Positions 40,916 through 48,746 of a stretch of DNA of 64,000 nucleotides are shown here, piece by piece; the first letter of the stretch is position 1; each line of letters starts with the position of its first letter. Where the stretch lies: the NCBI RefSeq assembly GCF_001548395.1, contig NZ_AP017367.1, positions 5,245,001-5,309,000 on the forward strand, in the 5' to 3' direction. The notes under the pieces were generated by a model, which was not told the DNA's origin, did not search any database, and worked only from the letters and a program-made list of their open reading frames with translations. This stretch comes from Leptolyngbya sp. O-77. GTDB taxonomy: Bacteria > Cyanobacteriota > Cyanobacteriia > Elainellales > Elainellaceae. A program made the position numbers and the translations under genes.

Positions 40916-42088
40916 TTAATAAACTCCGCTGGGGGCAGCGCGATCGGTGGGGAATTTCAGCACTTCTGCGAGTTGTTGCAGTTGCCGCTCCTGAATTAAC
41001 TCTCGATGGGCAGCTTGAATCATCTGTTGCATAAATTGCTCCAGTGCCTCACCCGTCAACTGATTAGATTCTGGCAGGGTATAGCGAGTGTAGCGATCGC
41101 GCAGATCTGGAATAATCCCATTGTCTCTATTGCCAGCACCGGAGCGAGTCCAGATTTCCATCTCTGATATATCAACGGTTAAGCTGCCCATCCCAATTGG
41201 TTTGCCGGTGCCAACTTTCAGTGCAAATTGATGATTCTGATCTTGGCCTAGCGCCACCAACAACCCTCCCAATTGTGCTTTTGTCAGGTTGACAAACTGT
41301 AAACTTCCTACAAAGCAGGACTCAGACACAGCCAGTTGTGTATTAATTCCCTTTTCACCTTCATGTATTGAATTAGTAAAGTGATAGTAGAATTTACGAC
41401 CACCTACTACATTCTCTTCAACATTTGAGTAATAATCTGCTTTTTTCAGGTGTGGTTGATATAAAGAAGGAACAAATTTAATTGCTGCTTTTTGAGTGCA
41501 TATTGCATCACTGAAAGAGACAAGACCTTCGCAATTGATCGCACCAAAAACTTGACAGGATGGGCAAAGTTCAACGTTCCTATCACGGATATCCTTTTTT
41601 TCAGGAGAGCATTCTCGATAACCCTCCGGAACTTTGATCCTGACTTGCTGTTTATCGAGCTTATAACCTCTAGATACTTTACAAATACAACTCCTAGTAA
41701 TTGCTTCATGTATAGAGCGCACGCTCCCTTTTAATGAACTACCTGGAATTATCAACTGACCTGATCGAGAAATCGCAGTCTTAATCAATGAATCTTTTGG
41801 AATTTTGGAAGCGATATCACTACCAAGCACAGTGATTCCCGATAAGACTGTCGTAGCTGTGTGAACGTTTAATTGCAAGGCAATCTTGCCGGTATAGTAA
41901 CTTGCTTTATAACGATCAAGACCTGCTGGTCGAGCTTTCGCTAAAGCCAATAGGTTGCCAGAAGTGTCTTTAGGAAACGGGATTAGCCGATAGGGTTTTG
42001 GAGACAGGTTTCCTGTGGATCGATTATTAGCAGGGCGGGATGGCTGAGGGCGTTTAGGACGGGAGTTAGGACGCGGTGTGTTAGACAT
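40916..42088 (-). CDS. RAMP-superfamily Cas7-like protein (TIGR03986 type)
   Basis: 390 residues. A basic, proline-rich N-terminal tail of 30 residues precedes the RAMP fold: GQLIIPGSSLKGSVRSIHEA is the Csm3/Cmr-type glycine/lysine motif, CPSCQVFGAINCEGLVSF the second conserved block with a possible Zn site together with SCICKV and YRECSP, and KVGTGKPIGMGSLTVDI the C-terminal Gly-rich loop. Probably a Cas7-like backbone or cap subunit. Its DNA is AT-richer than its neighbours. Two bases separate it from the csx19-like gene. Confidence 0.75.
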   Translation of the reverse strand: MSNTPRPNSRPKRPQPSRPANNRSTGNLSPKPYRLIPFPKDTSGNLLALAKARPAGLDRYKASYYTGKIALQLNVHTATTVLSGITVLGSDIASKIPKDSLIKTAISRSGQLIIPGSSLKGSVRSIHEAITRSCICKVSRGYKLDKQQVRIKVPEGYRECSPEKKDIRDRNVELCPSCQVFGAINCEGLVSFSDAICTQKAAIKFVPSLYQPHLKKADYYSNVEENVVGGRKFYYHFTNSIHEGEKGINTQLAVSESCFVGSLQFVNLTKAQLGGLLVALGQDQNHQFALKVGTGKPIGMGSLTVDISEMEIWTRSGAGNRDNGIIPDLRDRYTRYTLPESNQLTGEALEQFMQQMIQAAHRELIQERQLQQLAEVLKFPTDRAAPSGVY

Positions 42089-42090
42089 GG

Positions 42091-42561
42091 CTATTTAATG
42101 AGTGTCAGGGCAACGAAATGAATGGTGGCGGTTCGGCGATCGCGGAAGTAGCGTTGTTGAATGGCTTTAGAATTGACACCAGTACCAAAGTAAAAGCCTT
42201 TGGGATATCGGGTTTCTTTGGATTCATGGCAGTGAGCGGGGCGAACGACTTCGTCGCGCAAAGCGCTATCGCAGGCTTCCCAGTTACCATCGAGGGCTGT
42301 AAATCCCGGCACTGGATCTGTCTGATTGCTCAGTAGCAACACACTGTAACCCCTTCCCTGGCGTTTCCAGCGCAGTTCCTTTTGGCTATCGAAAACTTGG
42401 CCTTCGGGACTGGGGAAGTCATCGGGTAGGGTTTTGCAAAAACCGCTGACTTCATGGGGCCATCGCAGGAAGAAGCAGGAGTTTTCACTCTGAAACTGCT
42501 GGATTAGCGATCGCAACTCCTCAGCCGAATCAACCGTACAGGTTCCCACAAAGGCACTCAT
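42091..42561 (-). CDS. Csx19-like small type III-D protein
   Basis: 156 residues. No catalytic motif. Blocks: LRWKRQGRGYSVLLLSNQTD, FTALDGNWEACDSALRDEVV, RYFRDRRTATIHFVALTLIK. Position between RAMP genes, length and the Trp/Arg-rich core resemble Csx19, a poorly characterised component of III-D loci; this assignment is from context and remembered family features. It overlaps the preceding gene by 4 bases (ATGA). Confidence 0.55.
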   Translation of the reverse strand: MSAFVGTCTVDSAEELRSLIQQFQSENSCFFLRWPHEVSGFCKTLPDDFPSPEGQVFDSQKELRWKRQGRGYSVLLLSNQTDPVPGFTALDGNWEACDSALRDEVVRPAHCHESKETRYPKGFYFGTGVNSKAIQQRYFRDRRTATIHFVALTLIK

Positions 42562-43502
42562 GCGGCTACCCCCAATAACCGACTCCAGGCTTTGACGGAG
42601 CGTTCAAACAAATCTTCAACCTGGGTTTGCCCAGTCCAAACCAGTTGTACCCCAAAGCCGAGGGGCATGGCGGCAGCGGCAACAGGCGTTTCCTGGTGAT
42701 CGGGCCTGGGAAAACCATACTTCTCAGCCTCGGTTGCGTCTAAGAACTCGCCCGCTCCCAATAGCATGGTGTGTGGCCATTGCTGACTGGAGGCGATCGC
42801 TTTAATCTGCCCATTCTCCCGCACACAGCCAGGATACTGAACGGTGGCTGAATCGTACTGAACCGTGACGGTTCCCATGCCGCGAGATTTAGCAAAGCCG
42901 AGACCAAACCACCCATCATTCAAGTCACGCAATACCAGACCGATTAACCCCAATTGTGCCAGGGTAAAGTTCTTCAGATGAATCTTGGTTTTGAAGTCAC
43001 CGACGGTACACACCTGATAGTTAAAGGGACCAACGGCAACAGAGCCGAATACCCGATCGATCGCCACGCCATTGCGTTCCTCAATTTTGAGTTGCGCGCG
43101 ATTAACGGGATAAGCATCCTCAATCCGAACTCGACTGGCAATTTCAGTGCTGCCAAACATCTGATCCGTAAAGCAGGACAGTTTATAAATCTCTGGTGCA
43201 GACTTTTCTTTGAGATAGTCGCGTTTGTCATTCAGCGGATCATTGGCCCAGATGCCCTGACCGTTGCTGGGACGGCGATCGCTCCCTACCGTGCGGACAA
43301 TCCGCTCCGCATGGGCACGAATGGCCCCCTTAAGGGAACTACCGGGCAGGTAAATCGACTTCCCGCCCCGGTGATAGGTCTCCACAAATTCCATATCGGG
43401 TTTAGTAGGGTCAGCCCCTTCTTTGCCCGATTTGATCAGGATGGGACCGCAGGGAGAAATCGTGAGTTCAATGGTGCAGTGGTTTACAAAACGTTTATGC
43501 AT
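42558..43502 (-). CDS. RAMP-superfamily Cas7 (Csm3/Csx7-like)
   Basis: 314 residues: SIYLPGSSLKGAIRAHAERI (RAMP motif), CFTDQMFGSTEIASRVRIED and RNGVAIDRVFGSVAVGPFNY (conserved Csm3-like block with the catalytic-loop region), GWFGLGFAKSRGMGTVTVQY (G-loop). An aspartate in NRAQL/GVAIDR region could serve target-RNA cleavage as in Csm3, but the exact residue cannot be fixed by eye. Overlaps both neighbours by 4 to 8 bases. Confidence 0.78.
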   Translation of the reverse strand: MHKRFVNHCTIELTISPCGPILIKSGKEGADPTKPDMEFVETYHRGGKSIYLPGSSLKGAIRAHAERIVRTVGSDRRPSNGQGIWANDPLNDKRDYLKEKSAPEIYKLSCFTDQMFGSTEIASRVRIEDAYPVNRAQLKIEERNGVAIDRVFGSVAVGPFNYQVCTVGDFKTKIHLKNFTLAQLGLIGLVLRDLNDGWFGLGFAKSRGMGTVTVQYDSATVQYPGCVRENGQIKAIASSQQWPHTMLLGAGEFLDATEAEKYGFPRPDHQETPVAAAAMPLGFGVQLVWTGQTQVEDLFERSVKAWSRLLGVAA

Positions 43503-44343
43503 GAGTAGTCTCCCTCGCGGCTAATCTGGGCAGTTGGTTAAGTAATTCTGTTGTCCACTGATGTTTCAGTGTCTCTATTTCTTGAGGGGATTTAACGTAA
43601 GGCTGAAGCCGGCCATCCACTAAATGTTTCAGGTAATCCATCAAATCCTGGGGATTGCTAGGGTTAACCCAAATCATTTCGTCGAGCTGCAGCTTTACAA
43701 CGCCTAGCCCACGCGATCGCCCTCCCCCCAAGGGAATCTGCTCGGTCTCAAACTGGTGCAGGCCGATCATGAGCAAGCCCAGTTCCCAATCTTCAGCATT
43801 CTCAACGATGGCTTTGAACTCAAAGGGAGTTCCTGCCGGTACCACCTGGAAGTCGTAGAGCTTGCCATCGGCAGCCGTTTCTGTATCCCGATCAATCGCC
43901 ACTCCATCGCGCTCCTGGTACTGCCCAAACCAGGCATCCGGGAAAACGGTGAGATCGCGAACTTGAAATTTACTGGCGATCCAGGGAGAACCAAAAACGT
44001 GGGAGGCCAAATCTGTTTTATGCAGAAGGGCTTGTGTCAATGCATCATCGTTCTTCTCATACTCTTTCTTTTGCCCCTTAACCCAGTTCATCCAGTCTGA
44101 ACCGGCGAGTTCACTAGGATCAATCGCTAGACCCGGATCGATACCGCGTAGAAAACTTTCCAGGCGCGATCGCATGGCTCCCTTAAAACTGGCTCCCGGA
44201 ATCAGGGGCCGCCCCAGGGAATCTTTCACCACTGGCAGGTCAGAGCCGATTGGTTCGGTCGATCGACCCTGGGAAATGCGTAATGCGGTTACAGTGGTCA
44301 GAGTGCCACTGATTTCCAGACGGTTTTTGAAAACATCAAACAT
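43495..44343 (-). CDS. csx7: RAMP protein Csx7
   Basis: 282 residues. N-terminus MFDVFKNRLEISGTLTTVTA followed by LRISQGRSTEPIGSDLPVVK and RPLIPGASFKGAMRSRLESF is characteristic of Csx7 (TIGR02581). Further blocks: LASHVFGSPWIASKFQVRDL, QERDGVAIDRDTETAADGKL and IPLGGGRSRGLGVVKLQLDE. Forms part of the crRNA-bound backbone of type III complexes. It follows vapC by 22 bp, so the toxin-antitoxin pair sits within the operon. Confidence 0.8.
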   Translation of the reverse strand: MFDVFKNRLEISGTLTTVTALRISQGRSTEPIGSDLPVVKDSLGRPLIPGASFKGAMRSRLESFLRGIDPGLAIDPSELAGSDWMNWVKGQKKEYEKNDDALTQALLHKTDLASHVFGSPWIASKFQVRDLTVFPDAWFGQYQERDGVAIDRDTETAADGKLYDFQVVPAGTPFEFKAIVENAEDWELGLLMIGLHQFETEQIPLGGGRSRGLGVVKLQLDEMIWVNPSNPQDLMDYLKHLVDGRLQPYVKSPQEIETLKHQWTTELLNQLPRLAARETTHA

Positions 44344-44365
44344 TGCTTTCTCCCTGCGATTAGAG

Positions 44366-44767
44366 TTAACGAACCATACGGATAGATATATTCAGGGTGA
44401 GATTATTCCAGGCAGTATCGGCAGTTAATACCGGAATTTCTAGCCTCATGCCAAGAGCCAAACAAGCGCGATCGCCTAACGAAAGCCCCAATGATTTGGT
44501 TTGGGGTCGTAGCTGAGCAATCAACAGAGCATCTTTTTCGGTTGTTGACAACACTTCTAAAGTGTTGCCTAACAGCCCTTGGTTTGTCAGGGTTATGATT
44601 AGTGCTTCGGAGGAGTGTCCCTTATCTTCAACCTTTGACAGGACTTCAGCCCAGTTAATAGCACCGATACAGGCACTATCGTTGAGTGCTGTTTCGACAA
44701 GGCCAGCTCCATCTTCATCAAAAAGATAGGCCAGCATCGCTGAAGCATCTAAAACTACACTACTCAC
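44366..44767 (-). CDS. vapC: VapC-type PIN-domain toxin
   Basis: 133 residues with PIN acidic residues Asp7 (VVLDASAMLAYLFDEDG), Glu41 (AINWAEVLSKV), Asp99 (SLGDRACLALG) and Asp117 (LTADTAW). VapC toxins are RNases that cut tRNA or rRNA. It overlaps the antitoxin gene by 8 bases. It stands between card1 and csx7 in the cas operon. Confidence 0.9.
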   Translation of the reverse strand: MSSVVLDASAMLAYLFDEDGAGLVETALNDSACIGAINWAEVLSKVEDKGHSSEALIITLTNQGLLGNTLEVLSTTEKDALLIAQLRPQTKSLGLSLGDRACLALGMRLEIPVLTADTAWNNLTLNISIRMVR

Positions 44768-45020
44768 AGGCTGCGCTCCGACGACGTTCCTGAATTAGCT
44801 CATCAACAACGCTTTTTTCTGGAGTTGGATTTTTAAGGATTCCGCGCAAGCTATGAATCTTCTGTTTCAGGCTCGTGAGTTGAATCACCCCTGTCTCTGA
44901 AACCGTCAGGATAAAGCGATCGCCTTCAACCAAGCCCAGTTCCTGACGAACCGAATCAGGTAGTGATAAGCGGCCTTCGGCATCTAGATAAAGTGTTTTT
45001 GGATACTGCTGTAAAGTCAT
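44760..45020 (-). CDS. vapB: AbrB/MazE-like antitoxin partner of VapC
   Basis: 86 residues. SpoVT/AbrB-type swapped-hairpin DNA-binding region: KTLYLDAEGRLSLPDSVRQE, LGLVEGDRFILTVSETGVIQ; the C-terminal tail (SVVDELIQERRRSAACE) would wrap the toxin. The pair may be autoregulated, but no separate operator is visible in the 16-bp gap upstream. Confidence 0.88.
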   Translation of the reverse strand: MTLQQYPKTLYLDAEGRLSLPDSVRQELGLVEGDRFILTVSETGVIQLTSLKQKIHSLRGILKNPTPEKSVVDELIQERRRSAACE

Positions 45021-45036
45021 AGACTACTAACTCCAA

Positions 45037-46221
45037 TCATCGCCTTGTATACTCAGGGTTTTCCATTTCCTTTTTCAAAAGGTCTGGCAAATTGATCAGA
45101 TCTTTGCCATTGAAGATCTTCACTCTACTGTTTTTGGCTTCCTGTTCAATTTCATCAGGGATCTCTGTAGCACTTACTACAAGGATCTTCAAGCAATAAC
45201 TTTCTCCTAGCTTTTCAGCAATGTTACGCAGCTTCAATATCTCCTTTTTGTCAAATTTTCCAGTCTTACACTCACATATCAGAGGATTAGAATTGTAAAG
45301 ACAGAACAGATCAATTTCGCCATTGTAACTGCTTAATTCAATTGAAGGTTCGACTGAATCAAATTTACAATCTTGAGCATTAAGATAGACAAGTAGCTCA
45401 AGCCAGTCTCCTCGAAGGAAGCTAAATTGTTCGGGATTAACACGGAAAGATATATCGCAAGACGTATCTAGCTGCTCAATTAAAGAATGTTCTTGCAGCT
45501 CTTCAAGAAATTTAATGACAAAAGGCTTAACCAGGTTGTTCTTGTTTATTAAGTCGTTTATTAAGTCACCACTGAAAGATACCTTACGACTACTCTTAAT
45601 TGAATCGCCACCTGAAGCCGCTTGTTGTCGAATCTCATGCAATATTGAATCAACGCTTTCAATATTTTCAGCAAAGTAAAAAACGAGTTCTTTTAATTGA
45701 TTCTGGTTCTGGAAGGTAAAGCTATCCTCTGCTTTTCTTTTGAAAATCTCATGCCCACATGCCCGAATGTAGTCTTCTACACTCAATTTTGCTTGGAATG
45801 GTATTGGAGCCTCATTTTCCTTAAGAGGAATAATGATTGCCTGGTCGGTACTGACAGTAAAAATAGTTGCAGTCGGAAATTTCTTCTGGAGAAAACCATA
45901 GCTGGCAATAGACATCGTTTGTGGAGCTGAAGCCAGACTAGCAAAGGAAACTTCCTCCTCTCCGGCAAGCAATTCAGTTAATGATTTTAATACTTGAGTG
46001 AAGTTGTAGGGATCAACTACCTTTACATCTCGGTCAGGCACGAAATCTATACTTTCTTTTTTATCTTTAATAAAGCTATAAGCAGTTCTCTGGAGTTTCT
46101 CATACTCTTCTCCTTTACAAACCAGAAACTTGATCTTGCTAATATCATCCAGGAACTGAAGAATCCCAGATATTGCCGGAACAGCGCTACGTCCCCCAAT
46201 CAGAACCAGTGCAGTGCTCAT
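45037..46221 (-). CDS. Card1/Can2-type CARF nuclease (DUF1887)
   Basis: 394 residues. N-terminal CARF domain: MSTALVLIGGRSAVPAISGI and VSFASLASAPQTMSIASYGF. C-terminal PD-(D/E)XK nuclease domain with Asp304 (YNGEIDLFCLYN), Glu317 and Lys319 (PLICECKTGKFDK), preceded by RGDWLELLVYLNAQDCKFDS. Family knowledge: cyclic tetra-adenylate activates such proteins to cut DNA and/or RNA. The catalytic triad is intact, unlike the paralogue at 51130-52362. AT-rich compared with its neighbours. Confidence 0.85.
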   Translation of the reverse strand: MSTALVLIGGRSAVPAISGILQFLDDISKIKFLVCKGEEYEKLQRTAYSFIKDKKESIDFVPDRDVKVVDPYNFTQVLKSLTELLAGEEEVSFASLASAPQTMSIASYGFLQKKFPTATIFTVSTDQAIIIPLKENEAPIPFQAKLSVEDYIRACGHEIFKRKAEDSFTFQNQNQLKELVFYFAENIESVDSILHEIRQQAASGGDSIKSSRKVSFSGDLINDLINKNNLVKPFVIKFLEELQEHSLIEQLDTSCDISFRVNPEQFSFLRGDWLELLVYLNAQDCKFDSVEPSIELSSYNGEIDLFCLYNSNPLICECKTGKFDKKEILKLRNIAEKLGESYCLKILVVSATEIPDEIEQEAKNSRVKIFNGKDLINLPDLLKKEMENPEYTRR

Positions 46222-46265
46222 AAATCTTAATCTCCCTGTTTTCTCAGTGACACCAAAGCAAACCT

Positions 46266-46808
46266 CTAGCCGTTCTTTGTGAGTGCCGTATGTTCTCGGC
46301 TCAAGTAACCTAGATACAAACGGGCCAGTCTTAAGTGTAATGATTGAATCACTGTACCCTTGTTAGTCTGAAGGTACTCTTGAAGAGCCTTTAAACGACC
46401 TTTTTCAATGCCTGAAAGATTCTTGTCCTCCAGGCTTTTAGAAATGTCCGCTTCGATGGAATCAATGATCCTTTTGCAGTTATTTGCTAGACTATCTAGA
46501 TCATTGACAACTGCATCAGCAAAAACACTATTTTTATTTTCAGTCTCCTTGAGTTTCCAAATTTGACTGGCATTCTTGCGACCTACTTGATAACGAATGA
46601 AGTTCTTTATAACTTCGAGAGATGTAACGGGTTCAGTTGCTGCTGCAACGACATTCTTAATAGGTGATTTCTCCTTGACATTTTGGATATTGAACTTTTT
46701 GGCAACTCTCTCAACTTTGCCGATGACATCATCAAGCTGCTGGCTGATGCCTTGATCAATTCTTAATGCCAGTTGCTCTTGAGCATTAATACTAGAAACC
46801 GTACTCAC
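46266..46808 (-). CDS. Small all-helical protein, candidate Cas11 small subunit
   Basis: 180 residues, predicted almost entirely helical: LALRIDQGISQQLDDVIGKV, TSLEVIKNFIRYQVGRKNAS, DSLANNCKRIIDSIEADISK and VIQSLHLRLARLYLGYLSRE. No catalytic motif. Size, helical nature and its place between csx10 (4-base overlap) and the card1 gene suit the Cas11 (Csm2/Cmr5-like) subunit, for which no other candidate exists in the operon. Sequence similarity to known Csm2 is too low for me to claim. Confidence 0.55.
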   Translation of the reverse strand: MSTVSSINAQEQLALRIDQGISQQLDDVIGKVERVAKKFNIQNVKEKSPIKNVVAAATEPVTSLEVIKNFIRYQVGRKNASQIWKLKETENKNSVFADAVVNDLDSLANNCKRIIDSIEADISKSLEDKNLSGIEKGRLKALQEYLQTNKGTVIQSLHLRLARLYLGYLSREHTALTKNG

Positions 46809-48049
46809 TTTGCTTCCTCCCGAAAAATGGTGTGAAATTCATCGCAAACTCGTATCTGGCCAAAGCCTTCTGGGGTACGCTCTCCCACACCCCGTTGCTC
46901 TAGGCGCTCTAGGGCAGGTAGCCACTGATCCAGGTGAGGCGTGCTGAACAGGTAGACCGCTCCACGATTGGTCACCAACTCCATATCCTTCATCAGTCCC
47001 CAGGCGGCGTTCCAGCCAGCGCGATAGTCGTAGCTGCTGTAGGTAGCATGGAGTTGCAGGTCAGGATCGGCTACCCCAGCTTCCTGACAGAGCATTGCAG
47101 CAGAGATGACCGTGGTGCGTCGCCATCGATCGGTCAAAATGGCGTCTGATTGCAGATCAAGGGTGAAGAACTGGCGATTGTCCAGTAAAGAATTCTGGGG
47201 TTTGCCAAACACATCCCACAGCTTCCAGCGCTTGTGAAGATGGTGATTGAACTGCTGGATGCGATCTTCAACATCAGAGGTAACGTCCTGAGGTTGAGCA
47301 GTCATCTCCACCTTGCCCAATCCCCTAGAGGCAGAACCTCCCAGTCTCCAGTTCTGAAATTGAGCATTGATGAAATCCGTTAGTGCGCTGGCTAAGACTT
47401 CATCTTCCAAGCGGATGGTACCAGAGAAGAGGGTTTCCTCCTGACCTTTTTTCCGAGTTTCACTGATGACCTCAATACCGTAAAGGATGTTTTCCTGGGC
47501 GGTGGCTCGTCTACGATTAATGCCAACCCGTGTGAGCAATCGAGCCTCCACTTTCTGTGAGTGATAGCGTGGCTTCCCATCGTCATCGTCTTCAACCGTG
47601 TAGAAGCCGCCGTAGGGTTCAACTCGTCCCCCATCTCTGGGGCAGTTGGGGTCATACAAATGATCGTGCCCCTCAGCACAGAAGCGATCGATCAGGGTGT
47701 CAAATACGCCATAACTGTCTGACTGGCTGCTACAAAAGCCGGGATTGCTCTTGGAACTGACGGCGGTGGCGGGCAGCAGGCGAACCGGCAGGATATCTCC
47801 TTTGCGATTTCTGGCACTGGGATAGGCGTTGCTGAAAATGGCTGCCCCTTGCTCCAGGAATAACCGTTGAAAGTCCCCACCGGGTTGAGTTTGATCCACA
47901 TCGGGATATTGCAAAATCTGGGCGGCGATCGCGCCTCGAATCACCGAACCCGGAATATGGTCGTGAGCCTCGCTGACGGAGCCACCTGGCTTACGGGTGC
48001 CGATCGCCAGCGGTGATAAAGCTTTAATGGTTAACTGAATCTCTTTCAT
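46805..48049 (-). CDS. csx10: Csx10, Cas5-group RAMP of type III-D
   Basis: 414 residues. LTIKALSPLAIGTRKPGGSV and DHIPGSVIRGAIAAQILQYP are the Csx10 N-terminal blocks; ARLLTRVGINRRRATAQENI and WRLGGSASRGLGKVEMTAQP follow; the C-terminus has GWNAAWGLMKDMELVTNRGA and RTPEGFGQIRVCDEFH. Csx10 caps the crRNA 5' handle end in III-D complexes. Overlaps both neighbours by 4 bases. Its presence is the main reason to call the locus type III-D. Confidence 0.8.
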   Translation of the reverse strand: MKEIQLTIKALSPLAIGTRKPGGSVSEAHDHIPGSVIRGAIAAQILQYPDVDQTQPGGDFQRLFLEQGAAIFSNAYPSARNRKGDILPVRLLPATAVSSKSNPGFCSSQSDSYGVFDTLIDRFCAEGHDHLYDPNCPRDGGRVEPYGGFYTVEDDDDGKPRYHSQKVEARLLTRVGINRRRATAQENILYGIEVISETRKKGQEETLFSGTIRLEDEVLASALTDFINAQFQNWRLGGSASRGLGKVEMTAQPQDVTSDVEDRIQQFNHHLHKRWKLWDVFGKPQNSLLDNRQFFTLDLQSDAILTDRWRRTTVISAAMLCQEAGVADPDLQLHATYSSYDYRAGWNAAWGLMKDMELVTNRGAVYLFSTPHLDQWLPALERLEQRGVGERTPEGFGQIRVCDEFHTIFREEAK

Positions 48050-48744
48050 GGGGCATTTCCTACCTTGAGCGATTCCCAGGCACTCTGGTCAATGTCGATG
48101 TCGCCAATCTGCCAGGTCAGCCAGCCTAACCCGGCGGACTTACTGCCGCCCAGGGCAGGAATATGATGGAGCGCGGCCAGCACCAGCGCCCTGGCATAGG
48201 GTGGACAGTCGGGCTGGAAGTAAAGATGGCCGACAAAGGGCAGTTGCACATTAACGGGTGAGGTTTCCAAAAAGTACAGTTTCTGGTCTTCGGCAGTGCG
48301 GCGACGGCGATTGATCGTTACCCCCGGACGCAAAACTTCGGGCAAATCTTTGGAATTTTCTAGGCAGATCAGGTCATCCACGATTAAGCGCGAGGGCAAG
48401 GCAGGGTTGCCAAAGATCTGGCAGATCAGGCAGTGATGCTGTGGCTCACCAGCTGTGCGCTGAAATTCTGAGTTATCTCGCCCAATCTGGGGACACATGG
48501 TTTCTGCTACAGGAGACTCACAGACGGGCCAGCCCAAGGCTCGTGCTAATTTTTCGCATTCATGGCGCAGGCGACCCTTTAGCTGCGACCCCGGAATCAG
48601 CAACCGTCCATCAGCCAGTCGCACAATCGGTTTATCTGCCCAGGGACCCGTGGAACCACCCGCCCCCACGCAGAGGGCACTGTCGATCACTGCTGTGAGC
48701 GGGATTTCAGTCTGGACTTGAGATAAGCTACTTAACTGAACCAT
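48046..48744 (-). CDS. RAMP-superfamily Cas7 (Csm3-like)
   Basis: 232 residues. DGRLLIPGSQLKGRLRHECE (RAMP motif), CLICQIFGNPALPSRLIVDD, RPGVTINRRRRTAEDQKLYF (with the Csm3-type T-I-N-R loop), and LGGSKSAGLGWLTW (G-loop). Cysteines at CESPVAETMCPQ and HHCLIC may bind zinc. Lies between cas10 (2-base gap) and csx10 (4-base overlap). Confidence 0.8.
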   Translation of the reverse strand: MVQLSSLSQVQTEIPLTAVIDSALCVGAGGSTGPWADKPIVRLADGRLLIPGSQLKGRLRHECEKLARALGWPVCESPVAETMCPQIGRDNSEFQRTAGEPQHHCLICQIFGNPALPSRLIVDDLICLENSKDLPEVLRPGVTINRRRRTAEDQKLYFLETSPVNVQLPFVGHLYFQPDCPPYARALVLAALHHIPALGGSKSAGLGWLTWQIGDIDIDQSAWESLKVGNAP

Positions 48745-48746
48745 GA

